Shown: positions 1 to 11,506 of the stretch, in pieces
How positions within the stretch are numbered: the first letter of the stretch is position 1
Layout of the letters: each line of letters starts with the position of its first letter
Assembly: GCF_013752535.1 (NCBI RefSeq)
Contig: NZ_CP058348.1
Coordinates: 1-64,000 of the forward strand
DNA length: 64,000 nucleotides
Source: Bdellovibrio sp. KM01
Lineage (GTDB): Bacteria; Bdellovibrionota; Bdellovibrionia; Bdellovibrionales; Bdellovibrionaceae
Direction of reading: 5' to 3'
The notes under the pieces: model-generated
The model's database searches: none
Told to the model about the DNA's origin: nothing
The model's input: only the letters and a program-made list of their open reading frames with translations
Translations under genes and position numbers: made by a program

Positions 1-1419
1 ATGGAGTTAAACGCTTCTTTCTGGACATTGATTAAGACAAAAATGAAAAGTCGTAATGATAACAATAAGTTATTAGATACGTGGCTAGACCCTATTGAGT
101 ATATCAGTACTGGGGGCTCGTTTGAGCGTCCCAAATTGATACTCGGAGTACCCAACGCCCTCCACCAATATTTCGTAATTGAGAACCTGCAGGATAAGAT
201 TTATACTGAGATTTCAGATACTTATAAAAGACCTTTCGAAGTTGAGTTTAATGTTACGGGCACCAAAGTGAATACCCACATTGAAACCATGAACACTGTT
301 GAGGAGTCTCCTTCTCACCAAGGTTCCGAGGTTCTTCAGGCGCAACTTTCACGTGCTCAGGCTATTCAGACTACTCAACCTAGGTCCAGCGACACTTTAA
401 ATGTGGATTTAACCTTTTCGACCTTCGTCGTGGGTAAGAATTCTGAGTTTGCACATGCAGCTTGCTTTAATGTAGCCAGAAATCCAGGAGCGGACGATTA
501 CAACCCACTCTATATATATGGACCGGTTGGAATGGGTAAGACCCATCTTTTGCACGCGGCTGGAAATCACATTCGCGAACAATTTCCACAGCTTAGAATC
601 ACTTATTTATCAGCTGAACGCTTTATGAATGAATGTATCTCAGCGATTCGTCGTCACGAGATGGACAAGTTCCGCCAAAAATACCGCGAAAACTCCGACA
701 TCCTATTAGTGGATGACGTGCAGTTCATTGCGCGTGGTGAAGCTGTTCAAGAAGAGTTCTTCCACACAGTGAATAGCTTCATCGACACTCGTAAGCAGGT
801 TATCCTGGCAAGTGATCGTATGCCGAAGGATATCCACGGCCTTGAAGATCGCAGTCGTACCCGTCTTGAACGTGGTTTGATCGCAGACATCACAATGCCC
901 GATTTGGAAACTCGTATCGCGATCCTTAGATATAAAGCTGAAAAGTTTAATATGCGCCTGCCTGAAGATGTTGTTCATCACATCGCACGCATCTCTAAAC
1001 GTTCTATCAGAGAGCTGGAAGGCAACCTTAAAAAGGTTAAGATGTTCTCTGAGCTTCAAGGTCTGCCGATTGATGGCGAGCTTGTGAAGCGCATCCTTTC
1101 ACACCATGAAACTCAATCTACTATCTCTGTTGAAGAGATTATGAAGATGACTGCGGATCACTTTAAAGTCCGTGTTTTGGATCTAAAATCCTCTACGCGC
1201 GCCAAGCCAATTGTCGTTCCACGTCAAATCTCGATGTATTTGATTAAGAAGTTTTTGGACAAATCACTCGTGGATATCGGCAAAGCTTTTGGCGGAAAAG
1301 ATCACACAACCGTGATGAACGCGCTGGATCGAGTGAAATCTCTACAGGCGACGGATCAAGATATCGCAAAAGATATCGAGGATTTAGAGCAGAGAATCCA
1401 CAATATCACAGGTGTGTGA
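1..1419 (+). CDS. dnaA: Chromosomal replication initiator DnaA
   Basis: DnaA is the AAA+ ATPase that binds DnaA boxes at oriC, melts the origin and loads the replicative helicase. The 472-residue product has the normal family length. The Walker A motif GPVGMGKT lies at residues 174-181 and Walker B (LLVDD) near 238-242. The C-terminal domain IV carries the DnaA-box recognition helix, with the KDHTTVM signature near residue 437. A variable linker rich in Ser, Gln and Thr sits around residues 95-135. The window starts on its ATG, so no upstream promoter is visible. It is followed directly by the origin region and dnaN, the ancestral dnaA-oriC-dnaN-recF-gyrB order. A DnaA-box-like sequence (GAATCCACA, 1394-1402) lies inside its last codons. 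Confidence 0.98.
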   Translation: MELNASFWTLIKTKMKSRNDNNKLLDTWLDPIEYISTGGSFERPKLILGVPNALHQYFVIENLQDKIYTEISDTYKRPFEVEFNVTGTKVNTHIETMNTVEESPSHQGSEVLQAQLSRAQAIQTTQPRSSDTLNVDLTFSTFVVGKNSEFAHAACFNVARNPGADDYNPLYIYGPVGMGKTHLLHAAGNHIREQFPQLRITYLSAERFMNECISAIRRHEMDKFRQKYRENSDILLVDDVQFIARGEAVQEEFFHTVNSFIDTRKQVILASDRMPKDIHGLEDRSRTRLERGLIADITMPDLETRIAILRYKAEKFNMRLPEDVVHHIARISKRSIRELEGNLKKVKMFSELQGLPIDGELVKRILSHHETQSTISVEEIMKMTADHFKVRVLDLKSSTRAKPIVVPRQISMYLIKKFLDKSLVDIGKAFGGKDHTTVMNALDRVKSLQATDQDIAKDIEDLEQRIHNITGV

Positions 1420-1654
1420 ATGTGGACTGTGGATAGAGTTGTGGAAGGATCTGGGGGAAGAAATGTGGATCCAAGTTACCCCCAAAATTCGCAACTTTCA
1501 GCCAAACTTGTACAGAGGCTTTATCCACAATTGTTTTTTAGTGTTTACACGCACTTACAGGATTTGTTAGGTTTTCCACGCCCCTACTACTACTACTAGT
1601 TATTTATATTAATAGTAATAGATAATAAGAAGGGTGTTTTAAGAGGAATTAGTT
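1420..1654. other. oriC: Chromosomal origin (oriC) between dnaA and dnaN
   Basis: This AT-rich gap holds a perfect DnaA box TTATCCACA (1521-1529). Reverse-orientation near-matches are TGTGGATAG (1428-1436) and TGTGGATCC (1464-1472), and a weaker box TTTTCCACG lies at 1572-1580. Five tandem CTA trinucleotides (1584-1598) and an AT-rich stretch (1600-1630) follow. In B. bacteriovorus oriC is known to lie between dnaA and dnaN, and the sequence here fits that. The last part also holds the dnaN ribosome binding site (AAGAGGAA, 1641-1648). Confidence 0.9.
1572..1610 (+). promoter_or_regulatory. DnaA box, GC spacer and DnaA-trio (basal unwinding element)
   Basis: TTTTCCACG (1572-1580) is followed by a short C-rich spacer (1581-1583), then five uninterrupted CTA repeats (1584-1598) and an AT-rich run TTATTTATATT. 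Read on the other strand the repeats are the 3'-GAT-5' trinucleotides of the DnaA-trio, which binds the DnaA filament on single-stranded DNA. The order box, GC spacer, trios, AT-rich DNA matches the known arrangement in Bacillus. The direction implies unwinding toward dnaN. Confidence 0.75.
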
Positions 1655-2761
1655 ATGAAGATCGAAATTGATAAAAGAGATCTATTAAGCCTTATCGGTA
1701 AAACTCAAAACATCGTTGAGAAGCGCAATACAATGCCCATTCTCATCAACGTACTTCTTGAAGCAGATCAAAATTTACTGAAAGTATTCGCAACAGATTT
1801 GGAAGTAAGCCTTACGGACCAAATCAAAGCGCAAGTTCATCAACCAGGTAAAGTTGCAGTATCTGCAAAAAGTCTTTTCGAAATCGCAAAAGAACTTTCT
1901 GAAGGTCCAATCACTTTAATCAAAAAAGAAAATAACTGGTTAGAGATCAAACAAGGGAAATACACATCCAAGATTGTTGGTATCTCTGCAGAAGAATATC
2001 CGATCTTCCCTACTTACAACTCTCAAGCATTCATCAAAATTGCAGCGCAAGTTTTGAAAGAGATGATTGATAAAACAATTTACTCAGTATCAAACGATGA
2101 AACTCGTTACCACTTGAACGGTGTCTTCTTCGAATTGAATCCACAAGCTGGTTTCAAAATGGTTGCAACTGATGGTCATCGTATGAGTTTGGTTTCGAAA
2201 GAATCCACGGACGTCAAAGTTTCTGCCACTCAAGGAGTGATCATTCCTCGTAAAGGTCTTCATGAAATCAAAAAGATTTTGGAAGGTATCGACGGGTCTG
2301 TGGAAATAGCTGTGGAAGGCTCCCAATTCGTATTAAAACATTCATCAACAATCTTGATGATTCGTTTGATTGAAGGAAAGTACCCGAATTATCAACAGTT
2401 TATTCCACAGAAGCTGACGCAAAAAGTGATGATCAACAAGGAAGCTTTCCTAACTTCACTAAAACGCGTTTCTCTTTTGGCGAATCAAAAATCAAAAGCA
2501 GTATTGTTGAATCTTTCAAACGGTCGTATGGAAATTTCTTCGAACAATCCAGAGTTGGGTGACGCGAAAGAGGAAATCGAAGTTGAATACGCTGGTGGCG
2601 ATATCAAAATCGGTTTCAATGCAAAATACATCACTGACATTTTGACGAGCATGAACCACGACAAGATCGATTTCGAATTGAACGATCACTTGTCACCGGG
2701 TTTGATGAGACCTCATAACGACACTTCTTACACTTGTGTTGTTATGCCTATGAGAATCTAA
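1655..2761 (+). CDS. dnaN: DNA polymerase III beta subunit (sliding clamp)
   Basis: The beta clamp dimerises into a ring around DNA and tethers polymerase III and other repair and replication proteins. The 368-residue product has the usual length, with three repeated clamp domains and the C-terminal VVMPMRI, matching the conserved MPMRL-type tail that forms part of the partner-binding groove. Its start is supported by AAGAGGAA 6 bp upstream. The stop overlaps the recF start (TAATG), so the two are translationally coupled. Confidence 0.97.
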   Translation: MKIEIDKRDLLSLIGKTQNIVEKRNTMPILINVLLEADQNLLKVFATDLEVSLTDQIKAQVHQPGKVAVSAKSLFEIAKELSEGPITLIKKENNWLEIKQGKYTSKIVGISAEEYPIFPTYNSQAFIKIAAQVLKEMIDKTIYSVSNDETRYHLNGVFFELNPQAGFKMVATDGHRMSLVSKESTDVKVSATQGVIIPRKGLHEIKKILEGIDGSVEIAVEGSQFVLKHSSTILMIRLIEGKYPNYQQFIPQKLTQKVMINKEAFLTSLKRVSLLANQKSKAVLLNLSNGRMEISSNNPELGDAKEEIEVEYAGGDIKIGFNAKYITDILTSMNHDKIDFELNDHLSPGLMRPHNDTSYTCVVMPMRI

Positions 2762-3885
2762 TGATCTTTGAACGACTACGTCTTGTAAATTTTCGTAACT
2801 ACCGAGACGTAGTATTAAAGTTTTCCCCTCGCGTGAATGTTTTCGTCGGAGACAACGGTCAGGGGAAAACAAATCTCCTTGAAGCAATGTACATGATCTC
2901 TCAGGGCGATTCCTTCCGCTACTCTGACAATTCCACCATGATCAACTCGAATAATCAGGAAGCGCTTATTCAAGCACTGATTACTCAAAACGATCTTCAC
3001 TACAAATTAAAATTAGGATTGTCGAAAAGTCGCAAGGTACTAACGTTGAATGAAAAACGTGTGACCTCTGCCGACGTTCGCAAAATTTTCGCTAGTGTAG
3101 TGTTCAGCCCGGAAAGTTTAGCAGCGATCAAAGAAGGCGCTGATCACCGCCGCGAACTGGTTGATGATTTACTCGTGACCTTTGATCGCAAGAACACCGA
3201 TTTAATCGCCGATTATCGAAAAGCTCTGAAAACACGCAACAAGATGCTTAAGAACTTTGTTGAAGGTGAGGCTGACCGAGGGCTTACTCAGAACCTTTTA
3301 GAGTCCCTACACCCCCAATTTGTGCGTTTAGCGACGGATTTGACTCATGCGCGCATCACCGCTTTGGCTGGTTTGGCGAAAGATTTTAATAATGCCATGC
3401 AATACATTTCTGGCACTTCTGCTGTGGATATCTCAGTGGAATACCTGATTTCAGATGAAAATGCTGTGAGTTTCACTCGTGAACAAGTCCAAATGTCGCT
3501 CGAAAAACGTCTTGGAGAATTGCATGATGCGGAGCTCTCATCTGGAACCAGTTTGGTGGGGCCACACAAACATGACATCGTCTTCCTATATGGTGGAAAA
3601 GACTCAAGATTTTTTTGTAGCCAAGGGCAGCAAAGAGCGATCATTCTTTCTTTCAAAATGGCTCAAATTGTGTATCATAGGAAGGCTCACGGAACCTATC
3701 CTGTGCTGATGTTAGACGATGTCTTATCTGAGCTCGATAAAACCAAAAGAGATGCGCTGATTACGTTCTTACACGAGATCAACACTCAAATTTTTGTTAC
3801 GACGACAGACTTCACATTGCCTGACTCTTTCAGCCTCGATCAGCTTTCCGTTGTGCGCATCAAGGATGGCCAAATTCTTGATTAA
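2761..3885 (+). CDS. recF: DNA replication and repair protein RecF
   Basis: RecF is an SMC-like ATPase that helps load RecA at gaps (RecFOR pathway). The 374-residue product starts MIFERLRLVNFRNY, the typical RecF N-terminus. It has Walker A GDNGQGKTNLLEA near residue 36, the ABC-type signature FFCSQGQQRA near 287 and Walker B VLMLDDVLSELD near 318. I chose the ATG at 2761, which overlaps the dnaN stop by one base. A longer in-frame start at 2734 would run into dnaN and adds a non-conserved extension. Confidence 0.95.
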   Translation: MIFERLRLVNFRNYRDVVLKFSPRVNVFVGDNGQGKTNLLEAMYMISQGDSFRYSDNSTMINSNNQEALIQALITQNDLHYKLKLGLSKSRKVLTLNEKRVTSADVRKIFASVVFSPESLAAIKEGADHRRELVDDLLVTFDRKNTDLIADYRKALKTRNKMLKNFVEGEADRGLTQNLLESLHPQFVRLATDLTHARITALAGLAKDFNNAMQYISGTSAVDISVEYLISDENAVSFTREQVQMSLEKRLGELHDAELSSGTSLVGPHKHDIVFLYGGKDSRFFCSQGQQRAIILSFKMAQIVYHRKAHGTYPVLMLDDVLSELDKTKRDALITFLHEINTQIFVTTTDFTLPDSFSLDQLSVVRIKDGQILD

Positions 3886-3928
3886 TCGTTTCAGTTTTTA
3901 AACTGCGATGAATGTATGAACGCGACTT

Positions 3929-3945
3929 ACTCGACAGCGTCGAGT
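3929..3945. promoter_or_regulatory. Perfect palindrome upstream of gyrB
   Basis: ACTCGAC, a 3-base spacer and GTCGAGT form a perfect 7-bp inverted repeat 28 bp before the gyrB start. No T-tract follows, so it is not a terminator of recF. It could be an operator or an mRNA leader hairpin for gyrB. No factor can be named from sequence. Confidence 0.5.
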
Positions 3946-3963
3946 GGTATGCAAAAGCAATGA

Positions 3964-6402
<2,439 letters not shown>

Positions 6403-6425
6403 TTTTTAAGTATTGGTGATTGAAT

Positions 6426-8915
6426 ATGGAAAATAGTAATCAAGAAAAAGGCGTCACGGTTGTCGATATCAGCAAGGAAATGCGAGGAGCATACCTTCAG
6501 TACTCGATGTCAGTTATCGTGGGTCGTGCACTTCCAGACGTACGTGATGGTTTGAAACCTGTTCATCGTCGTGTTCTTTTCGCACAAAGTGAAATGAACA
6601 ACCGTCACAACAGACCGTATTTGAAATCTGCCCGTGTGGTGGGTGACGTCATCGGTAAATACCATCCGCATGGTGACTCGGCTGTTTACGAAACGATGGT
6701 TCGTATGGCCCAGGACTTCTCTCTTCGCTACCCGCTTGAAGATGGTCAAGGTAACTTCGGTTCTATCGACGGCGACAGCGCAGCAGCCATGCGTTATACG
6801 GAAATCCGTATGACTCCGATGGCAGAAGAACTTCTGAATGATTTAGAAAAAGAAACTGTCGCGTTCGGTCCGAACTACGATGACTCTTTGCAAATCCCAT
6901 TGGTATTGCCAGCGAAATTCCCAAATCTTTTGGTGAATGGTTCTTCTGGTATCGCGGTTGGTATGGCGACAAATATTCCGCCACACAATTTGGGTGAAGT
7001 GATCGATGGTACAATACATTTGATCAACAACCCAACTTGCCAACTTGAAGACTTGATGGTGCACATCAAGGGACCTGACTTCCCTTCTGCGGGTGTGATT
7101 GCAGGACGTGAAGGTATCTTGCAGGCTTACAAGAAAGGCCGCGGTATCATTTCACTTAAAGCGGTTGCGGAAATCGTTCCAAACAAAGACCGTGAGGATA
7201 TCATCATCACGGAAATCCCGTACCAAGTTAATAAAGCGAAACTTATCGAAAGCATCGCGGACCTGGTTCGTGACAAAGCAATCGAAGGTATCTCTGATAT
7301 CCGTGATGAATCTTCTCGTGAAGGTATGCGTATCGTGATCAATCTAAAACGTGGCGAAAACGCTTCCGTTATTTTGAATCGCTTGTACAAATTCACTCAG
7401 ATGCAAGTTTCAGTTGGTATCATCATGCTTGCGCTTGATGCGAAAAACCAACCGGTCACTTTCGATTTGAAAGGCATGCTTGAGGCCTTCGTAGATCACC
7501 GTCGTGACGTCGTTACGAAACGTTGTATCTTCGAACTTAAAAAAGCCCAAGAACGCGCGCACATCTTGGAAGGTTTAAAAAAAGCCCTAGATCACATCGA
7601 AGAAGTTATCAAGACGATCCGTGCTTCCAAGGAAGCGCACGCAGCTCGTGAAGCCTTGATGTCTAAATTCGAATTCTCTGAACGCCAAGCAGTTGCAATC
7701 CTGGAAATGCGTTTGCAACGTTTAACTGGTTTAGAGCGTGATAAAATCATCGAAGAACTTGCTGAACTTCAAAAAACAATCGATTGGTTGAAATTCGTTT
7801 TGGCCGATGTTCGCGAAATCTACAAAATTATCGTAGGCGAACTTGAAGACATGAAAAAACGTTATGCAGATCCTCGTCGTACACAACTTCAAGGCAGCCT
7901 GGATGACATCGAAGACGAAGATTTGATCGCTGACGAAGATATGGTTGTGACTGTCACAAACACAGGTCTGATCAAGCGTATGCCAACAGCTGAATACCGT
8001 GTTCAAAAACGTGGTGGTAAAGGCTTGAAAGGCATGGAAACAAAAGAAGAAGACTATGTAACAGACTTGTTCTCTGCTTCCACAAAAACGATGCTTCTGG
8101 TGTTTACTGATAAAGGTAAAGTGTACTGGGTGAAAGTTCATAAACTTCCACTTGGCAGCAGAACTTCAAAAGGTAAGTCATTGGCAAATGTTGTCCAACT
8201 TGCTTCAGGCGAAAGTGTTCGTGCGATTCTTCCGGTGGATGAATTCAACGAAAACAAATTCGCTGTTATGTTGACTGAAAAAGGTATTATCAAAAAAACA
8301 TCTTTGGATTCATTCGCTAATCCAAGAACTGCGGGTGTTATCGCTCTGACGACAGATCTTGATGACGGTATTATCGCTGTTAAGATTTCTGATGGTCAGT
8401 CAGACATCTTCATCGCAACTAAAGAAGGTATGTCGATTCGTTTCAACGAAAACGACGTGCGTGGAATGGGTCGTACTGCCCGCGGCGTGAAAGCAATCAC
8501 TCTTGCGAAAGACGACGTAGTTGTGGCGATGGAAGTGCTTGAGAAAAATACTCCAGATACAATCTTGATGGTAACGTCTAAAGGTTACGGTAAGCGCTCA
8601 GAAGTGGGTGAATACCGTGTTCAATCTCGTGGTGGTGTAGGTATCATCACTCAGAAAACGACGGACAAAGTTGGTAGCGTTGTCGGTACCAAAAAAGTTT
8701 CTGAGAAACACGAATTGATTCTTTCAACAGACAATGGGCAAGTTATCCGTATGAAAATGACGGACATCTCTGTTCTTGGCCGTAACACTCAAGGTGTTCG
8801 TTTGATTAACATCGACGAAAAAGACGAGACAGTAACTGGTTTGGCAGTGGTTGAAGACGATCACTCTGATGAAGCAGCTTCTGCTCCGACTGCACCTGAA
8901 GGCGTAACTCACTAG
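6426..8915 (+). CDS. gyrA: DNA gyrase subunit A
   Basis: GyrA cleaves and rejoins DNA in the gyrase heterotetramer. The active-site tyrosine is Tyr124 ([10 protein letters not shown]). The quinolone-resistance region reads [11 protein letters not shown], with Ser85 and Glu89 at the two positions where resistance substitutions occur; both are residues compatible with sensitivity. The C-terminal domain carries a GyrA-box variant QKRGGKG near residue 527, needed for DNA wrapping, then repeated beta-pinwheel blades and an acidic tail. I chose ATG 6426, preceded by GGTGA at 6415-6419, over an in-frame TTG two codons earlier. Length is 829 residues. Confidence 0.97.
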   Translation: MENSNQEKGVTVVDISKEMRGAYLQYSMSVIVGRALPDVRDGLKPVHRRVLFAQSEMNNRHNRPYLKSARVVGDVIGKYHPHGDSAVYETMVRMAQDFSLRYPLEDGQGNFGSIDGDSAAAMRYTEIRMTPMAEELLNDLEKETVAFGPNYDDSLQIPLVLPAKFPNLLVNGSSGIAVGMATNIPPHNLGEVIDGTIHLINNPTCQLEDLMVHIKGPDFPSAGVIAGREGILQAYKKGRGIISLKAVAEIVPNKDREDIIITEIPYQVNKAKLIESIADLVRDKAIEGISDIRDESSREGMRIVINLKRGENASVILNRLYKFTQMQVSVGIIMLALDAKNQPVTFDLKGMLEAFVDHRRDVVTKRCIFELKKAQERAHILEGLKKALDHIEEVIKTIRASKEAHAAREALMSKFEFSERQAVAILEMRLQRLTGLERDKIIEELAELQKTIDWLKFVLADVREIYKIIVGELEDMKKRYADPRRTQLQGSLDDIEDEDLIADEDMVVTVTNTGLIKRMPTAEYRVQKRGGKGLKGMETKEEDYVTDLFSASTKTMLLVFTDKGKVYWVKVHKLPLGSRTSKGKSLANVVQLASGESVRAILPVDEFNENKFAVMLTEKGIIKKTSLDSFANPRTAGVIALTTDLDDGIIAVKISDGQSDIFIATKEGMSIRFNENDVRGMGRTARGVKAITLAKDDVVVAMEVLEKNTPDTILMVTSKGYGKRSEVGEYRVQSRGGVGIITQKTTDKVGSVVGTKKVSEKHELILSTDNGQVIRMKMTDISVLGRNTQGVRLINIDEKDETVTGLAVVEDDHSDEAASAPTAPEGVTH

Positions 8916-8916
8916 T

Positions 8917-9714
8917 ATGATCAGAGGAGTACTGGCTGTAATATTCCTACTCCTCACCGCCTGCTCCACCCAGGAGCAGGGTGATTATAAGACCGCAGAA
9001 AAAAATGTGTCCCAGGGTAACTACAAGGTCGCCCTGGAATATTTTGACCGAGTCATTCTTCGCAATAATAAATCAGAATACCCCATGGAAGCAGCTCGTG
9101 AAGCTGCCCGTGTCGCTTTCTTCGAATTAAAAGACTATGAGCGCACGATTGGGTATCACCGCTTTATCGTTCTGCATTCGAGTGATGAGAAAGAGCGTCT
9201 GCAATCGCAAAAGCAAATTGCAGAGATCTATTTTAACAATCTTCAGAATTACCAGGCTTCGATTGTGGAGTTTAGTAAGCTTCAGCAAATGCCTCACACC
9301 GATCTAGAGGCTTCTCAATATCAGATGAGTGTTGCACGTGCGCACTACTACATGAATAACTTCTTTCAGGCTGAATCAGAGATTGATTCGTTGTTGCGTT
9401 TGAAATCTGACGACAATATTCGCTTCCAAGCATTGATGCTAAAAGGAAATATTCTAGTCGCTAAGAAAGAATTCAATAAAGCTACGGATATCTTTAAAGG
9501 CATTATCGAGAAATACCCTCAACGTGCTATTCAAGAAAATGTGGGACTGACTTTGGCCGTCTGCTATGAGGAAAATGATAATTTCAAAGAAGCGATCAAG
9601 GTTCTTGAGGGTTATCGCGGAAAATACAGCCCACCAGAATACATCGAGCTTCGTATTAAACGTCTGCAAGAGCGTATGAAAAATGCCCCGGGTGCGAAAG
9701 GCTTTAGGAAGTAA
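8917..9714 (+). CDS. TPR-repeat outer-membrane lipoprotein, BamD-like
   Basis: A 265-residue lipoprotein. The signal peptide ends in the lipobox LLTAC (Cys16), followed by successive tetratricopeptide-like helix pairs (GNYKVALEYFDRVI, AIKVLEGYRGKY). TPR lipoproteins of this size include BamD and the CpoB/YbgF family, which are partners in envelope assembly. I cannot place it firmly in either. It starts 1 bp after the gyrA stop and ends TAATG, overlapping the next gene, so it may be transcribed with the F0 genes that follow. Confidence 0.8.
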   Translation: MIRGVLAVIFLLLTACSTQEQGDYKTAEKNVSQGNYKVALEYFDRVILRNNKSEYPMEAAREAARVAFFELKDYERTIGYHRFIVLHSSDEKERLQSQKQIAEIYFNNLQNYQASIVEFSKLQQMPHTDLEASQYQMSVARAHYYMNNFFQAESEIDSLLRLKSDDNIRFQALMLKGNILVAKKEFNKATDIFKGIIEKYPQRAIQENVGLTLAVCYEENDNFKEAIKVLEGYRGKYSPPEYIELRIKRLQERMKNAPGAKGFRK

Positions 9715-9938
9715 TGAAAAAGTATATAATTTTTGCATCTATCGGCTTCGAACTTGTCGGTTTGATCATCGGGTGTTTTTACTTGGGCGAACTTCTGGAT
9801 AGTAAGTATCAAACCAAGGGCATGGCCTTTGTTGGTTTGAGTTTGGCCGCCCTGGTGGGTTGGCTCGTCCGTGTGATTTGGCTTTTAAAGCGCATGGATG
9901 CCCAAGAAGAAAATGAAAACGCGAATAAGAAACCATAA
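9714..9938 (+). CDS. AtpZ/AtpI-type small membrane protein of the ATP synthase cluster
   Basis: A 74-residue protein with two predicted membrane helices (IIFASIGFELVGLIIGCFYLG and FVGLSLAALVGWLVRVIWLL) and a charged tail. It fits the AtpZ/AtpI superfamily of small proteins encoded ahead of F0 genes and proposed to aid c-ring assembly or Mg2+ uptake. It overlaps the previous gene by one base and is followed immediately by an AtpI-like gene and atpB. Confidence 0.75.
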   Translation: MKKYIIFASIGFELVGLIIGCFYLGELLDSKYQTKGMAFVGLSLAALVGWLVRVIWLLKRMDAQEENENANKKP

Positions 9939-10310
9939 ATGATTAGAGTTTTAATTTCTCAGGCCCTCATTACAGCCCTTGGCTACCTTGCCCTGCTGTT
10001 TTTTGCTGCACCTAATCATGCAAACTCTTACGTCTGGGGCGCCTCAACCATCCTTTTAAGCTTTTCCATGATGGGCTTGGGCTACGGGCTTATCTTCCGA
10101 AAGAAATTGGTTGCCCTAGGCATCTCCCTCATTGTATTTAAGTACGCGATTTTAGGCATTATTATCTTCACTCTGGTTAAACTCGATTGGTTTTCATCAA
10201 TCTGGTTTGCGATGGGTGTTGCTAGCTTTATTTTATCGGCAATTTACTATGCGATCAGTGAAGCTTTGAGAGAGGAAAGAGAAGATGGCGGCAGAACACC
10301 ACCCGTTTAA
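9939..10310 (+). CDS. atpI: ATP synthase subunit I-like protein (AtpI)
   Basis: A 123-residue protein with four hydrophobic segments and short polar loops, the size and topology of the ATP synthase I family that precedes atpB. It begins directly after the stop of the preceding small gene. Its last 26 bp overlap the atpB start, indicating coupled translation. Identification rests on topology, size and position more than on individual residues. Confidence 0.7.
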   Translation: MIRVLISQALITALGYLALLFFAAPNHANSYVWGASTILLSFSMMGLGYGLIFRKKLVALGISLIVFKYAILGIIIFTLVKLDWFSSIWFAMGVASFILSAIYYAISEALREEREDGGRTPPV

Positions 10311-10989
10311 CTGGACACAGCTTATCCCTGCAGTTGGCGTTGAGTATTATCACATTGCAACTCTTGCGATCGCAACGGTAGCAACTATCGGTATCGGTTT
10401 GATGGCTCGTGCATCTTTGGGTAAAGGCGAGGTTGCAGTTCTTCCAGCTGACAAATTCTCTCTTCGCGGAATCATGGAGATGCTGACTGAGATGATGTCA
10501 GGTCTTTCTGAAATGGTTATCGGCGAGCACGGTAAACACTACGTTCCTTTCTTTACTTCTGTATTCTTCTTTGTGGTATTCAACAACTTGATCGGTATGA
10601 TCCCGGGTATGACTCCGGCGACTGAAAACATCAACACGACATTTGGTTTCGGTATCTTGATGTTCTTGTTCTATAACTTCCAAGGTGTAAAAGAAAACGG
10701 CCCTATCGCTTACCTTAAACACTTCATGGGCCCAGTTATCTTCTTGGCTCCGTTGATGTTCGTAATCGAAATCGTTTCCCACTTGGTTCGTCCCTTCTCA
10801 TTAGGTCTTCGTCTTGCGAACGTAATGATGGGTGACCACACGGTACTATCTGTATTCTTGGATCTAGTACCAATCGGCGTACCAATTCCATTCTATATGA
10901 TGGGATTGTTCGTATGCTTTGTTCAGGCTTTTGTATTTACTTTGCTTTCAATGGTTTACGTAGCATTCGCGATTGCACACGACCACTAA
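10285..10989 (+). CDS. atpB: F0 ATP synthase subunit a
   Basis: Subunit a forms the ion half-channels against the c-ring. The 234-residue product has multiple membrane helices and the essential arginine Arg176 in SLGLRLANVMMGDH, the family signature. The ATG follows GAGAGGAAAGAG and overlaps the end of atpI. Genes for b, delta and F1 subunits are not adjacent, so the F0 and F1 genes are split as in several related lineages. Confidence 0.95.
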   Translation: MAAEHHPFNWTQLIPAVGVEYYHIATLAIATVATIGIGLMARASLGKGEVAVLPADKFSLRGIMEMLTEMMSGLSEMVIGEHGKHYVPFFTSVFFFVVFNNLIGMIPGMTPATENINTTFGFGILMFLFYNFQGVKENGPIAYLKHFMGPVIFLAPLMFVIEIVSHLVRPFSLGLRLANVMMGDHTVLSVFLDLVPIGVPIPFYMMGLFVCFVQAFVFTLLSMVYVAFAIAHDH

Positions 10990-11026
10990 GAAGCAAATAT
11001 TTAACCGTTCTCTAAAGGAGACACAC

Positions 11027-11338
11027 ATGAAAAAAATGATCGTAACTTTGGTAGCTATGTTGGTATCTGTATCTGCATTCGCTCAAGAAACTGCTGCTCC
11101 AGTAGTTGCTGCAGCTGGCACTGACAAAGGTTTGGTAGCTATCGCTGCTGCTTTGGCAATCGCTTTGTCTGTATTCGGTGGCGCTTTGGCACAAGGTAAA
11201 ACTGCTGCTACAGCTCTTGATGGTATCGCTCGTAACCCAGCGGCTTCTGGTAAACTTTTGATCCCAATGATCTTGGGTCTAGCTCTTATCGAGTCTCTAG
11301 TTATCTACGCGTTGATCATCGCTTTGAAACTTTCTTAA
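11027..11338 (+). CDS. atpE: F0 ATP synthase subunit c with signal peptide
   Basis: Subunit c forms the rotor ring. From ATG 11027 (AAAGGAG at 11014-11020) the product is 103 residues. An N-terminal signal peptide has a likely cut after AFA (residue 19), followed by the two-helix hairpin with polar loop GIARNP. The ion-carrying carboxylate is Glu89, next to Ser90, with Gln56 in the first helix and Tyr94 one turn on. Gln, Glu and Ser at these places are also found in sodium-binding c subunits. An earlier in-frame start at 10973 overlaps atpB and lacks a ribosome site, so I rejected it. Confidence 0.95.
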   Translation: MKKMIVTLVAMLVSVSAFAQETAAPVVAAAGTDKGLVAIAAALAIALSVFGGALAQGKTAATALDGIARNPAASGKLLIPMILGLALIESLVIYALIIALKLS

Positions 11339-11385
11339 TTCCTCGCTGCAAAAGCAGCAGAATTAAAAAGATCAGAATTGATTTC

Positions 11386-11417
11386 AAAAAGGCTGGGTTC
11401 ATCCCGGCCTTTTTTAT
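11386..11417 (+). terminator. Intrinsic terminator of the F0 operon
   Basis: AAAGGCTGGG, a TTCA loop and TCCCGGCCTTT form a strong hairpin followed by a T-tract. It lies 48 bp after the atpE stop and 3 bp before the left arm of the inverted repeat around the MerR gene. Confidence 0.9.
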
Positions 11418-11419
11418 TT

Positions 11420-11440
11420 GGTACGGACACACTTTCTCCA
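11420..11440 (+). repeat. Left arm of a perfect 21-bp inverted repeat
   Basis: The arm begins GGTACGGACACAC and ends TTTCTCCA. Its exact reverse complement is at 12546-12566. The two arms enclose 1,105 bp holding only the MerR-type gene, its leader and its terminator. Bases outside and inside the arms do not match, so the repeat is exactly 21 bp. Confidence 0.95.
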
Positions 11441-11506
11441 TCCGGCCTAACTTTTTTCTATTTACCTTGCCCCAAGGACAACCTCGATAAATAACCTGAG
11501 GTTAGG

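Noticed and set aside
10973..11026. Upstream extension of atpE
   Set aside because: It would overlap atpB, has no ribosome site, and puts 18 polar residues before a good signal peptide.
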